Positions 1-6,548 of a stretch of DNA of 26,235 nt are shown one piece after another. Below the pieces are notes generated by a model. The model was given only the letters and a program-made list of their open reading frames with translations, was not told the origin of the DNA and did no database searches. Numbering within the stretch: the first letter of the stretch is position 1; each line of letters starts with the position of its first letter. This DNA is from Faecimorpha stercoravium (GTDB lineage: Bacteria; Bacillota; Clostridia; Lachnospirales; Bianqueaceae), in contig DVGT01000070.1 of NCBI GenBank assembly GCA_018712555.1, positions 1 to 26,235 on the forward strand, given 5' to 3'. The position numbers were made by a program, and so were the translations under genes.

Positions 1-33
1 CAGTTTAAACTGTTTGTCATGTTGCTTTGCCAT
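1..33 (-). CDS. Transposase OrfA N-terminus, IS3-like (partial, runs off the window)
   Basis: Eleven codons are visible and read MAKQHDKQFKL. An AGGAGG ribosome binding site lies about 7 bases upstream of the ATG. Short basic N-termini of this form (MAKQ..KQFK) are typical of the helix-turn-helix OrfA of IS3-family elements in Clostridia, but eleven residues cannot prove the family. The position next to a truncated gene supports a mobile-element origin. The rest of the protein lies beyond the left edge. Confidence 0.5.
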   Translation of the reverse strand, partial: MAKQHDKQFKL

Positions 34-113
34 AATGAAATCCTCCTTCTGTGATACTTCTATTGTACCACAATTGTTGTCTTTTGGGAATTTTCTCATT
101 TTGACTTGCACCA
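1..113 (-). mobile_element. End of an IS3-like insertion sequence (partial)
   Basis: The left edge of the window holds the start of a minus-strand gene that looks like an IS3-family transposase OrfA, with its promoter and about 80 bp of upstream DNA. On the minus strand the sequence begins TGGTGCAAGTC near position 113, which fits the TG-starting inverted repeat of IS3-type elements. Just beyond it the reading frame of a beheaded acetyltransferase resumes, so 113 is my estimate of the insertion boundary. A minus-strand TACAAT -10 element lies at 62-67 inside the element. The other end is outside the window, so family and boundary are inferred. Confidence 0.5.
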
Positions 114-114
114 T

Positions 115-279
115 TTATATTCTAGCACCAAGGTTCGGGAGAAATTCTTAGTCCATCAGATTCATATAGAAGCGCAGTGTTATGCCGTAGGATATTATGA
201 GAAGGTCGGTTTTGTGCCTTGTTCGGAAGAGTTTATGTTGGACGGCATCCCTCATATAGAGATGCTTTTCACTTTATAG
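115..279 (+). pseudogene. GNAT acetyltransferase, C-terminal remnant (ElaA-like)
   Basis: An open frame without a start codon encodes about 54 residues ending at a TAG. It contains EAQCYAVGYYEKVGF followed by GIPHIEM, which resembles the last strand-helix-strand of GNAT acetyltransferases, especially the ElaA-like group (Y..G.YEK.GF, then GIPH..M). The acetyl-CoA-binding part is missing. The frame breaks at the estimated IS boundary near 113, so the gene was most likely interrupted by that insertion. No ribosome binding site or start remains, so it is not expected to make protein. Confidence 0.65.
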
Positions 280-302
280 GTATGTGAAAGGAGAGAAAAT
301 CA

Positions 303-776
303 ATGAGAAGAAAAGACAGAGAAGTCAAGGATCCGGCCAGGATCGAGGAAGCCATCGCACAGAGCGAGATTCTGCGCGTGGGTTTTGTGGATGAAGGGGA
401 AGTCTATATCGTTCCGGTGAACTTCGGATATTCCCGGGAAGACGGAAGATATACACTGTATTTTCATGGCGCCAGTGCGGGACGCAAATATGAGTTGGCG
501 TGTAAGGGAGGTTCCGTAGGATTCGAGATGGAAGCTGCCTCCAAGCTGCAGATTCAGCAAGAAGTTGCCTGTAATTCCACCTGTCATTTCAAAAGTGTGA
601 TCGGAACCGGGCGCGTCTCGCTGATCACAGACCCGGAGGAGAAGCGAAAGGGGCTGAATCAGATCATGCGCCATTTTACCGGAAGGGATGAGCATACCTT
701 TGAGGAAAAGGCCTTGACGGCGACAGCCGTATATCGGATTGAAGTGGACAAACTCTCCTGTAAGGAGAAGGCATGA
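303..776 (+). CDS. PNPOx-fold flavin-binding protein (NimA-like family)
   Basis: This 157-residue protein belongs to the pyridoxamine 5'-phosphate oxidase-like split-barrel family that includes NimA 5-nitroimidazole reductases. Visible family features are the N-terminal MRRKDREV..P..IE segment, VPVNFGY near residue 40, LYFHGASAGRKYEL near 57-70, the central V.GTGRVSLI segment and a C-terminal V.RIEVDKLS strand. Members bind FMN or a related cofactor as dimers in the cytoplasm; the substrate cannot be read from the sequence, and drug resistance should not be assumed. A GGAGAG ribosome binding site precedes the ATG. The stop overlaps the next start by 4 bases (ATGA), so the two genes are probably translated in a coupled way. 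Confidence 0.85.
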   Translation: MRRKDREVKDPARIEEAIAQSEILRVGFVDEGEVYIVPVNFGYSREDGRYTLYFHGASAGRKYELACKGGSVGFEMEAASKLQIQQEVACNSTCHFKSVIGTGRVSLITDPEEKRKGLNQIMRHFTGRDEHTFEEKALTATAVYRIEVDKLSCKEKA

Positions 777-1042
777 TGAATGCGCCGCGCATGATTCTGT
801 TCGACTATGGACAGACCTTGCTGTATGAACAGGGGGTTGATGGCGTGGCAGGGACAAAGGCAGTCCTTCAGCCAGAGGAGGTCTGGTATATCGGGGATGA
901 CTATCAGTGCGATGTTGTGGGGGCGAGAAACGCAGGCATCTTTCCTGTATATTATATTGGCGCTTCGAAAAAGGAGCCCATGGAGGATGTATTGACGGTA
1001 AGCACATGGGAAGAACTGGAGGCGTATTTAGAGAATCAATAG
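773..1042 (+). CDS. HAD-superfamily hydrolase with a large internal deletion (probably non-functional)
   Basis: The 89-residue product joins the two ends of a HAD hydrolase. Residues 7-17 (MILFDYGQTLL) form the motif I strand with the nucleophile Asp. Residues 33-55 (EEVWYIGDDYQCDVVGARNAG) carry motif IV with its acidic pair. Normal members are about 200-230 residues; here the cap region, the motif II Ser/Thr and the motif III Lys are absent, and motif I runs almost directly into motif IV. The reading frame is intact across the join, so an in-frame deletion is the simplest explanation. The start overlaps the upstream stop by 4 bases. It may be a translated relic, and catalysis is unlikely. 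Confidence 0.75.
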   Translation: MMNAPRMILFDYGQTLLYEQGVDGVAGTKAVLQPEEVWYIGDDYQCDVVGARNAGIFPVYYIGASKKEPMEDVLTVSTWEELEAYLENQ

Positions 1043-1043
1043 T

Positions 1044-1072
1044 GATATTGCGTCCTGTTACAGGATAATATC
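1044..1072 (+). terminator. Hairpin after the HAD gene, possible weak terminator
   Basis: GATATT (1044-1049) pairs with AATATC (1067-1072), and TCCTG pairs with CAGGA inside it around a three-base loop. It begins two bases after the HAD stop codon. Only a broken T-rich stretch follows, so termination would be weak. It separates the upstream pair from the pheS promoter. Confidence 0.4.
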
Positions 1073-1085
1073 TGCCTATTTTCAA

Positions 1086-1114
1086 TTGACAAAGAAAAAA
1101 CTCTATGGTAAAAT
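1086..1114 (+). promoter_or_regulatory. Sigma-A-type promoter of the pheS-pheT operon
   Basis: A perfect TTGACA -35 (1086-1091) is followed after exactly 17 bases by TAAAAT (1109-1114). Transcription would begin near 1121, just ahead of the T-box leader. Confidence 0.85.
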
Positions 1115-1120
1115 GATAAA

Positions 1121-1380
1121 GATTTCAGGCCATGAACATATGGGAGTACAGAAGGGACAGTGAGTCAGAGACGGAGTGTCACCGGCTGAAAGCAGTCCGC
1201 ACGAGCCTTCTGGAAATTTCAGTATGGGAGCCTTTCGGTGAAAAGCCATGTTGGCGGTAAGCCGAATGCTGGTGTAGCAGAAAGAATACACAAAGGAGTG
1301 CAGAGTATGGCGAGAGATACTCTGAAATAGGGTGGTACCGCGATTCACATCGTCCCTTGTTATAAGGGGCGATTTTTTAT
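1121..1380 (+). promoter_or_regulatory. T-box leader controlling pheS-pheT (tRNA-Phe sensing)
   Basis: The leader carries the conserved T-box sequence GGGTGGTACCGCG at 1330-1342, followed directly by an intrinsic terminator, the classic T-box arrangement. A GGCTGAAAG element near 1185 resembles the conserved Stem I motif. Uncharged tRNA would pair with the T-box, stabilise the antiterminator and allow transcription into pheS. The gene order predicts a phenylalanine specifier. TTC triplets occur at 1208-1210, 1218-1220 and 1234-1236; the last sits next to GGTGA, which can pair with TCACC upstream, but I could not fold the leader to decide among them. Confidence 0.93.
1349..1379 (+). terminator. 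T-box regulated intrinsic terminator
   Basis: ATCGTCCCTT (1349-1358) pairs with AAGGGGCGAT (1364-1373) with one G-U pair and is followed by a run of T. Its 5' arm begins just after the T-box sequence, so it is mutually exclusive with the antiterminator. Confidence 0.9.
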
Positions 1381-1418
1381 ATACGGAAATAGCCCCATGA
1401 AAAGGAAGGAGAATCATA

Positions 1419-2456
1419 ATGAAAGATAAAATCGAAAGCATTTTATCGGAAGCAAAGACCAGAATCGCCGCAGCAGCCAGTGAGAGCGAGCTGCAGAATG
1501 TAAAAAGCGCCTATGTGGGAAAGCAGGGATCCTTAAGTCTTCTAATGAAGGAGATTCCTAAGCTGGAAGTGGCGCTGCGTCCAGAAATGGGAAAACTCTT
1601 GAACGAGGCGAAGAACCAAGTGACGGAAATCATTGAAGAGAAAAGGCTGGAGCTGAAGTTGAAGGCATCGGAAGTATCTCCGGATTTTGACTGTTCTGTA
1701 CCGGGGATCCTGCCGGAAGGAGGAGGCCTTCATCCGATCACGCAGATGTGTTATGACCTGAACGACGCCTTCCGTTCCATGGGATTCGAGATCTTCCAGG
1801 AAGACGATATCACCAGTGAGTTATATGCCTTTGATAAGCTGAATTTCCCGCCGAACCATCCGGCCAGAGAGAGCATGGATACCTATTGGCTGGAGGGACA
1901 TGACAGCGGAAGTACGAATGAAAAACTTTGTCTGCGTCCCCATCTGACTGGCGGAAGTGTCCGTTACATGCAGACGCATAAGCCGCCCTATCGGTTTGTA
2001 TATCCGGGGCGTGTTTACCGGAACGAGACTACAGACGCCCATCATGAGAGAGCTTTCTTCCAGTACGAGGCATTGATTGTGGATAAGGACATTACGTTTA
2101 CATCGGGCAAAGTCATGATTAACAGTATCCTGAGCAAGGTGTTCGGGACGGATGTGCCGGTGAGAATGCGTTCGGGCTTCTTCCCGTTTGTAGAGCCGGG
2201 CTTCGAGATCGACATGCAGTGCCAGGTCTGCGGCGGAAAAGGCTGCAGCGTCTGTAAGCATGTGGGATGGATCGAGGTCATGCCGGGCGGTTCTCCGCAT
2301 CCGAATGTACTGAGAGCCGCCGGACTTGATCCGGATGAGTATACGGGCTTCTATGTGAACATCGGTCTGGACAGACTGGTGATGATGCGCTACGGCGTGG
2401 ATGACGTCAGACTGTTCCACAGTGCGGACTTGAGATTCCTGAAGCAGTTCAGATAA
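1419..2456 (+). CDS. pheS: Phenylalanine--tRNA ligase alpha subunit
   Basis: PheS is the catalytic subunit of the alpha2-beta2 enzyme that charges tRNA-Phe in the cytoplasm (EC 6.1.1.20). The 345 residues have the expected layout: an N-terminal coiled-coil arm (about 1-90), then the class II core with HPARESMDTYWL, motif 2 as GRVYRNE, and motif 3 as GLDRLVMMRYG. A cysteine cluster CQVCGGKGCSVCK precedes the C-terminal segment, as in other Firmicutes. The core is divergent: the usual RTHTSPVQVR reads RPHLTGGSVR and the usual HQVEGL reads FQYEAL, although the Gln and Glu of that motif are kept. An AGGAAGGAG site precedes the ATG, and pheT starts 12 bases after the stop. Confidence 0.97.
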   Translation: MKDKIESILSEAKTRIAAAASESELQNVKSAYVGKQGSLSLLMKEIPKLEVALRPEMGKLLNEAKNQVTEIIEEKRLELKLKASEVSPDFDCSVPGILPEGGGLHPITQMCYDLNDAFRSMGFEIFQEDDITSELYAFDKLNFPPNHPARESMDTYWLEGHDSGSTNEKLCLRPHLTGGSVRYMQTHKPPYRFVYPGRVYRNETTDAHHERAFFQYEALIVDKDITFTSGKVMINSILSKVFGTDVPVRMRSGFFPFVEPGFEIDMQCQVCGGKGCSVCKHVGWIEVMPGGSPHPNVLRAAGLDPDEYTGFYVNIGLDRLVMMRYGVDDVRLFHSADLRFLKQFR

Positions 2457-2468
2457 GGAGAGAAGAAG

Positions 2469-4913
2469 ATGAAGTTATCATTATCGTGGATTAAAGATTA
2501 TGTGAAGATCCCGGAGGATATGGATCTGAAAAAGCTGGCGTATGATTTGACCATGTCGACTGTAGAGGTAGAAGATGTGGAGTATCTGGCTAAGCGGTTT
2601 GATAAGATGGTTGTCGGTGTGATTGAAAAGGTGGAGCCGCATCCGAACGCGGACAAGCTGCGGGTGTGTACCGTGGATATCGGGGAGGACGAGTGCAAGC
2701 AGATCGTCTGCGGCGGCATCAACCTGCAGGAAGGCATGCGTGTAGCTGTATCCTGCCCCGGCGCGATGGTGCGTTGGCATGGAGAGGGCGAGCCGGTTAT
2801 GATCAAGAATTCCAAGCTGCGGGGTGTGGAGTCCTACGGGATGATCTGCGCGTCGGATGAGATCGGGCTTGGCGATCTGTTTCCCGCGGAGCAGGAGGCA
2901 GAGATCCTAGATCTGTCGGCTTTTGACGTGCCGGCAGGAACGCCTCTGGCGGATGCCCTGGATATGAACGATGTGTTGTTGGAAATTGATAATAAGTCTA
3001 TGACGAATCGCCCGGACCTCTGGGGGCATTATGGAATTGCTCGGGAGATTGCGGCATTGTATGATCTGCCGCTGGTGGAAATCAAGCCGTACCAGGCGGA
3101 CGTGAAGTCGGATTTTAAGGTTGAGATCGCGGATCCGGAGCGGTGTCCCCGGTATATCGGCGTGGAAATGTCCGGCGTAGAAGTCAAATCGTCTCCGTAT
3201 CAGATGCAGAATCGAATCTGGAAAGCGGGTATGCGTCCGATCAATGCGCTGGTAGATATCACCAACTACGTGATGCTGGCGACGGGCAATCCTACCCATG
3301 CCTTTGACGCGGATAATATCACCGATCATATCGTGGTGAGACGTGCCGCAGAGGGCGAGAAGCTGGTGCTTCTGAACGAACATGAACTCACACTTTGTCC
3401 GGACGATCTGGTGATTACCGATTCCGAGGGACCGGTAGCCCTGGCGGGTGTCATGGGTGGTGCGAAGGATTCTATTTTGCCGAAGACGAAGCGGGTGATT
3501 CTCGAGGTCGCAAACTTCGAATCCACGGGCGTCCGGAGAACAGCACTGCGTTACGATAACCGTACGGAGGCCTCGTCCCGGTACGAAAAGGCTGTGGATC
3601 CGGAGCGCTGCGATCAGGCATTGGCGCTTTCGATGCAGTATTTTCAGGAACTGTATCCGGAACTTACAGTCACAGGATTCTGTGATCAGTATGTGAATAA
3701 GCTGGAGCGGGCGCAGATCGACGTGAGTCTGACCTGGCTCGCGAAACGCCTGGGCAAGAGCCTATCCAATGAGGTCATCCAGAAGAAGCTGGAGCTTTTG
3801 GGCTTCACCGTGCAGATCGATGGCGACAACATGCATGTCATCGCGCCCACCTGGCGTTCCACTGGCGATATCTCCATCAAGGATGATGTGATGGAAGAGG
3901 TGGCTCGGTTGTACGGTTACGACAACTTTGAGGCCACCGCATTCACGACTTCCTTTACGGGCGCGATCAATCAGAAGGATCAGGACCTGATCCGCCATAT
4001 CAAGGAATATCTGGCGATCCGCTGTGGGATGCAGGAGGTGTATACCTATCCCTGGATGAACGATGTGTTTGTGAATGCCGTACTGCAGAGTACGGAGGGG
4101 GTTCTGCGGCTCTCCACGCCGCCGGCACCGGATCTTTCCTATATCCGTTCTTCGCTGCTTCCGAACCTATGTGAAGCCGTGGCGAAGAATGAGCGGTACT
4201 TCCATGATTTTTCCATCTTTGAAGAGGCGGAGGTCTTCTTCGATAGAAATTATACGTCACCCTATGATGAGACAGAGTCCTTGCCGGAGCAGAGGAGGCA
4301 TATTGGCGCGGCTTTTGCCAGCAGCGTCAAGGATGTCACCCGGCTCTTCCGGGAGGCGAAGGGCGTTTTGGAAAGCATGCCCCGGTATACGCATATGGAG
4401 GGCTTCACCTTCCGAAAGGAGGAGAAACCGGTTTGGGCGGATTCTATCGTCTGGCTGAATATCTTCCGCGGCGAAGAAAAAATCGGCGATATGGGTCTCT
4501 TGGCCAAGAAGGTTTCGATGGATTGTGGTATCAAGAACCTGTCCGTCATGCTCTTCGAGTTGGATGCGACGAAGCTGGTTCCGCTGAAATCCAGAACGAA
4601 TAAATTCACGCACTTGGCAGAATATCCGGAGACCGATTATGATATTTCGATGCTGTTTGACTCAAACACAGCCTGGGCCGACATGTATGAGGTCATCATG
4701 GGCGCCAAGAAGGCGAGCGCTTTAGTGAAAGAAGCGAGTTTTGTGGACGAGTATAGAGGAAAGCAGATTCCTGACGGCAAGAAATCAGTAACCATCCGTC
4801 TTACAATTGGTTCTGCGGAGAAGACGCTGACATCCGAGGAGATCGAGAGCGCCGCGAACCAAGTGATGAAAAAGCTGGGTAAGAAACTCGGTGCGGAGCT
4901 GAGAACACAGTAA
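2469..4913 (+). CDS. pheT: Phenylalanine--tRNA ligase beta subunit
   Basis: PheT pairs with PheS; it binds tRNA-Phe and edits mischarged Tyr-tRNA-Phe. The 814 residues match the family's usual length of about 800. In order they hold an N-terminal MKLSLSWIKDYV start, a tRNA-binding OB domain (about 43-155, with PHPNADKLRVC), the B3/B4 editing domain (about 215-385, with RPINALVDITNYVM and THAFDAD), the B5 domain (about 410-480), a catalytically inactive synthetase-like core, and a C-terminal ferredoxin-like anticodon-binding domain (about 715-814). The last domain is divergent (AEYPETDYDISMLF), in keeping with the unusual PheS. A GGAGAGAAG ribosome binding site precedes the ATG, and the gene is co-transcribed with pheS. 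Confidence 0.97.
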   Translation: MKLSLSWIKDYVKIPEDMDLKKLAYDLTMSTVEVEDVEYLAKRFDKMVVGVIEKVEPHPNADKLRVCTVDIGEDECKQIVCGGINLQEGMRVAVSCPGAMVRWHGEGEPVMIKNSKLRGVESYGMICASDEIGLGDLFPAEQEAEILDLSAFDVPAGTPLADALDMNDVLLEIDNKSMTNRPDLWGHYGIAREIAALYDLPLVEIKPYQADVKSDFKVEIADPERCPRYIGVEMSGVEVKSSPYQMQNRIWKAGMRPINALVDITNYVMLATGNPTHAFDADNITDHIVVRRAAEGEKLVLLNEHELTLCPDDLVITDSEGPVALAGVMGGAKDSILPKTKRVILEVANFESTGVRRTALRYDNRTEASSRYEKAVDPERCDQALALSMQYFQELYPELTVTGFCDQYVNKLERAQIDVSLTWLAKRLGKSLSNEVIQKKLELLGFTVQIDGDNMHVIAPTWRSTGDISIKDDVMEEVARLYGYDNFEATAFTTSFTGAINQKDQDLIRHIKEYLAIRCGMQEVYTYPWMNDVFVNAVLQSTEGVLRLSTPPAPDLSYIRSSLLPNLCEAVAKNERYFHDFSIFEEAEVFFDRNYTSPYDETESLPEQRRHIGAAFASSVKDVTRLFREAKGVLESMPRYTHMEGFTFRKEEKPVWADSIVWLNIFRGEEKIGDMGLLAKKVSMDCGIKNLSVMLFELDATKLVPLKSRTNKFTHLAEYPETDYDISMLFDSNTAWADMYEVIMGAKKASALVKEASFVDEYRGKQIPDGKKSVTIRLTIGSAEKTLTSEEIESAANQVMKKLGKKLGAELRTQ

Positions 4914-4928
4914 AGCAGGAAGGTCTCG

Positions 4929-5063
4929 TTGTCAAATAGGGCGAAAAATGATACCGAAGATCGCACCTGTGCTGCTGTATATGCGGCCGGATCATTTGCT
5001 GTCGGTATCATGCAGATGGGGGTTACTTATCTGAAGCAGGTCGGCGCTTTCAAAATGGAATAG
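4929..5063 (+). CDS. Possible 44-residue hydrophobic small protein after pheT
   Basis: A TTG start lies 5 bases after an AGGAAGG sequence that begins 4 bases past the pheT stop. The frame runs 44 residues with a hydrophobic middle (AAVYAAGSFAVGIMQMGVTY) and a charged tail (LKQVGAFKME), and stops just before the operon terminator. It could be a single-pass membrane or amphipathic peptide. I recognise no family. A 10-bp inverted repeat lies inside it, so the stretch may instead be structured 3' RNA with a chance frame. Confidence 0.3.
   Translation: MSNRAKNDTEDRTCAAVYAAGSFAVGIMQMGVTYLKQVGAFKME
4948..5011 (+). repeat. Perfect 10-bp inverted repeat downstream of pheT
   Basis: ATGATACCGA (4948-4957) is exactly complementary to TCGGTATCAT (5002-5011), with 44 bases between. 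In RNA this would close a large stem-loop between the pheT stop and the operon terminator. No T run follows, so it is not itself a terminator. Confidence 0.5.
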
Positions 5064-5070
5064 CCTATGA

Positions 5071-5100
5071 AACGGTACGGAGCAATCCGTGCCGTTTTTA
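5071..5100 (+). terminator. Intrinsic terminator of the pheS-pheT operon
   Basis: AACGGTACGGA (5071-5081) pairs with TCCGTGCCGTT (5086-5096) around a GCAA loop and runs into TTTTTA. The 11-bp stem has one G-U pair. Confidence 0.9.
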
Positions 5101-5137
5101 CTATCCAACAACATAGGAAAAACGGATTTCTCCGGGT

Positions 5138-5167
5138 AAAAGAAAAGAGCCGATTTCTCGCCTCTTT
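5138..5167 (-). terminator. Terminator of the toxin-antitoxin operon
   Basis: Read on the minus strand, AAAGAG-G-CGA pairs with TCG-G-CTCTTT around a GAAA loop and is followed by TTCTTTT. It lies about 16 bases after the toxin stop codon, with one G-G mismatch in the stem. Confidence 0.75.
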
Positions 5168-5183
5168 ATATCAGAATATAAAA

Positions 5184-5507
5184 TTATGAAAGCTGATGAA
5201 GCTGTCTGCTTACATCTCGTCCGCGATACATGACACGCATGATGTGGACAACTTGTTCCTCGTGGTCAGGTATGTAGAATACCAGGTAATTGTCCACCGG
5301 CATAATACGGAGGTTGCGGCTTTGCCAGGGTTCATTTTCGTATATCCGAAACCTTTCCGGCATCTGATCCAGAGATGCAATACTCTGTTCCAATCGGGCA
5401 AGCTGCCCTACGGCATTTTGGACAGACTGTAGGTCAAATGCAATATATTCAAAAATGTCGCGAAGGTCATTCTCCGCCTGTGCTGTCAATCGCACTTTAT
5501 AGTTCAT
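5184..5507 (-). CDS. RelE/ParE-family toxin
   Basis: The 107-residue basic protein has the compact RelE/ParE fold pattern: an N-terminal YKVRLTAQAENDLRDIFEYI strand-helix, a central helix ending near the PERFRIYENEPW turn, the LRIMPVDNYLVFYI strand pair, and the C-terminal VVHIMRVMYRGRDV strand. Such toxins either cut mRNA at the ribosome (RelE-type) or poison gyrase (ParE-type); this sequence alone does not decide which. The start overlaps the antitoxin stop by 4 bases, the usual coupling that keeps antitoxin in excess. It is the second gene of a two-gene minus-strand operon. Confidence 0.9.
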   Translation of the reverse strand: MNYKVRLTAQAENDLRDIFEYIAFDLQSVQNAVGQLARLEQSIASLDQMPERFRIYENEPWQSRNLRIMPVDNYLVFYIPDHEEQVVHIMRVMYRGRDVSRQLHQLS

Positions 5508-5806
5508 ACGCCGTACTCCTTGCGAATATCGGTAAACACCTCCGAAACCGGGCGGGTGCGTCCCGCCTGGATATCTTCGTATCCTTTTTCCAGTTCTGTA
5601 TTTAAATGCTCTGGCGTCATGCGGCTGACATCCAGGGGATGATCCGGAAGCTTTACTTCAAAAGGCAGACCGTTGTGAAGGATAATCTGCTTATAGAACA
5701 TCGTGATAGCGTTGGAAGCAGGAATGCCCAGCGCATTTAGGATGGTTTCCGCCTGTTCTTTGACTTCCGGCTCGATTCGTGCATAAAGGTTCGCTGACTT
5801 TGCCAT
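5504..5806 (-). CDS. RelB/DinJ-family antitoxin
   Basis: The 100-residue protein begins MAKSANLYARIEPEVKEQAE, the ribbon-helix-helix DNA-binding region of RelB/DinJ antitoxins, followed by ILNALGIPASNAITMFYKQI and the GLPFEVKLP turn typical of the family. The C-terminal third, after about residue 60, is acidic and probably disordered until it wraps the toxin. The pair normally represses its own promoter, which lies at 5851-5879. An AAAGGAG site precedes the ATG. Confidence 0.92.
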   Translation of the reverse strand: MAKSANLYARIEPEVKEQAETILNALGIPASNAITMFYKQIILHNGLPFEVKLPDHPLDVSRMTPEHLNTELEKGYEDIQAGRTRPVSEVFTDIRKEYGV

Positions 5807-5850
5807 ATCGAAAACTCCTTTCTGGGTTCAGTGTTCTCAGTCTCATCTGT

Positions 5851-5879
5851 ATTATACATGAATGTGCGTACAAAAGCAA
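5851..5879 (-). promoter_or_regulatory. Promoter of the toxin-antitoxin operon
   Basis: On the minus strand TTGCTT (5874-5879) and a perfect TATAAT (5851-5856) are separated by exactly 17 bases. Transcription would begin near 5844, about 40 bases before the antitoxin start. Confidence 0.8.
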
Positions 5880-5907
5880 TACGTTTGCAATAATTTTAAA
5901 TTTCGTG

Positions 5908-6207
5908 AGTTTTGAAATCAAAGAGAGCGAAGATGCTGGTAATGTATATCTTGTAAAAGATGGTACGCTATTTCTTTTGTTCAGAAGAAGGAAATAATGG
6001 GTAGATACTTTTGAGGAAGTAGATTTAGAATATGAAAAAGCAATAGCGAAGGGGGCAGTATCAGTATTGGCTCCAACAACGGAACCTTAGGGGCAAAGAA
6101 CGTGTTATATTGCGGATCCTTAGGGGAATCTGGTAGAAATTGGCTCTTGGAATAAACCATATGAAGAAAAAGATAAATACATCGGAGTGTATCGGGTTAG
6201 GGCCTGA
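5908..6207 (+). pseudogene. Decayed VOC (glyoxalase/bleomycin-resistance) family gene
   Basis: One reading frame carries the C-terminal two thirds of a VOC-superfamily protein. Visible parts are a DAGNVYLVKDGTLFLLF strand, W-DTFEEVDLEYEKAIAKGA, SVLAPTTEP, GQRTCYIADP, and GNLVEIGSWNKPYEEKD, where the metal-site Glu is expected. Three in-frame stops interrupt it: TAA at 5995-5997, TAG at 6088-6090 where the family usually has Trp, and TAG at 6121-6123 where Asp or Glu is usual. The N-terminal half is missing, and the toxin-antitoxin promoter occupies that side. The frame stays in register throughout, so decay by point mutation looks recent. Confidence 0.8.
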
Positions 6208-6286
6208 AACTATCCATATCAGAACGATGGAAAGAATTATTCAAAAGTCTGACCTTCTGACAAATCCGAAGTCGCAGCGGGTCAGA

Positions 6287-6533
6287 TTTCTCATTGGTCA
6301 TCGCCTGATGTAACAATTTCAAGCAGTAGACTAATGAGAAAAACCCTGAATTTCTCCTTAGTCCGGGGTGGGATGTAACAATTTCAGCAGCCGAGTAATG
6401 AGAAAACCCCTGGATTTCTCATTAGTCCAGAGCGGGATGTAACAATTGCGGCAGTCGACTAATGAGAAAACCCCTGGATTTCTCATTAGTCCGGGGTGGG
6501 ATGTAACAATTTCAGCAGTCGACTAATGAGAAA
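6287..6533 (+). repeat. Four tandem 64-bp hairpin repeats with a GATGTAACAA loop core
   Basis: Units occupy 6287-6341, 6351-6405, 6415-6469 and 6479-6533. Each has a 13-nt arm (TTTCTCATTAGTC type), a 29-nt loop, a complementary 13-nt arm (GACTAATGAGAAA type) and a 9-nt spacer near ACCCCTGGA, giving an exact 64-bp period. Units 3 and 4 pair at all 13 positions; unit 1 has one G-U; unit 2 has two mismatches. All contain GATGTAACAA in the loop. Just upstream TCTGACC (6248-6254) pairs with GGTCAGA (6280-6286). The same family recurs at 20817-20935. Function unknown; the layout suggests a transcribed structured element. Confidence 0.92.
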
Positions 6534-6548
6534 AATCCAGATTCTCGG

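Noticed and set aside
91..105. TTTCTCATTTTGAC near the IS end as a stray arm of the 64-bp repeat
   Set aside because: It resembles one arm only, has no partner arm and no GATGTAACAA core; it is probably chance similarity in AT-rich DNA.
5196..5605. Two plus-strand frames opposite the toxin-antitoxin genes
   Set aside because: They are shadows; the minus-strand pair has family motifs, a 4-base overlap, a promoter and a terminator.
6287..6533. The 64-bp repeats as a CRISPR array
   Set aside because: The part between the arms is itself repeated (GATGTAACAA in all units) and the true spacers are only 9 nt and nearly identical, so there are no variable spacers; no cas gene is present.
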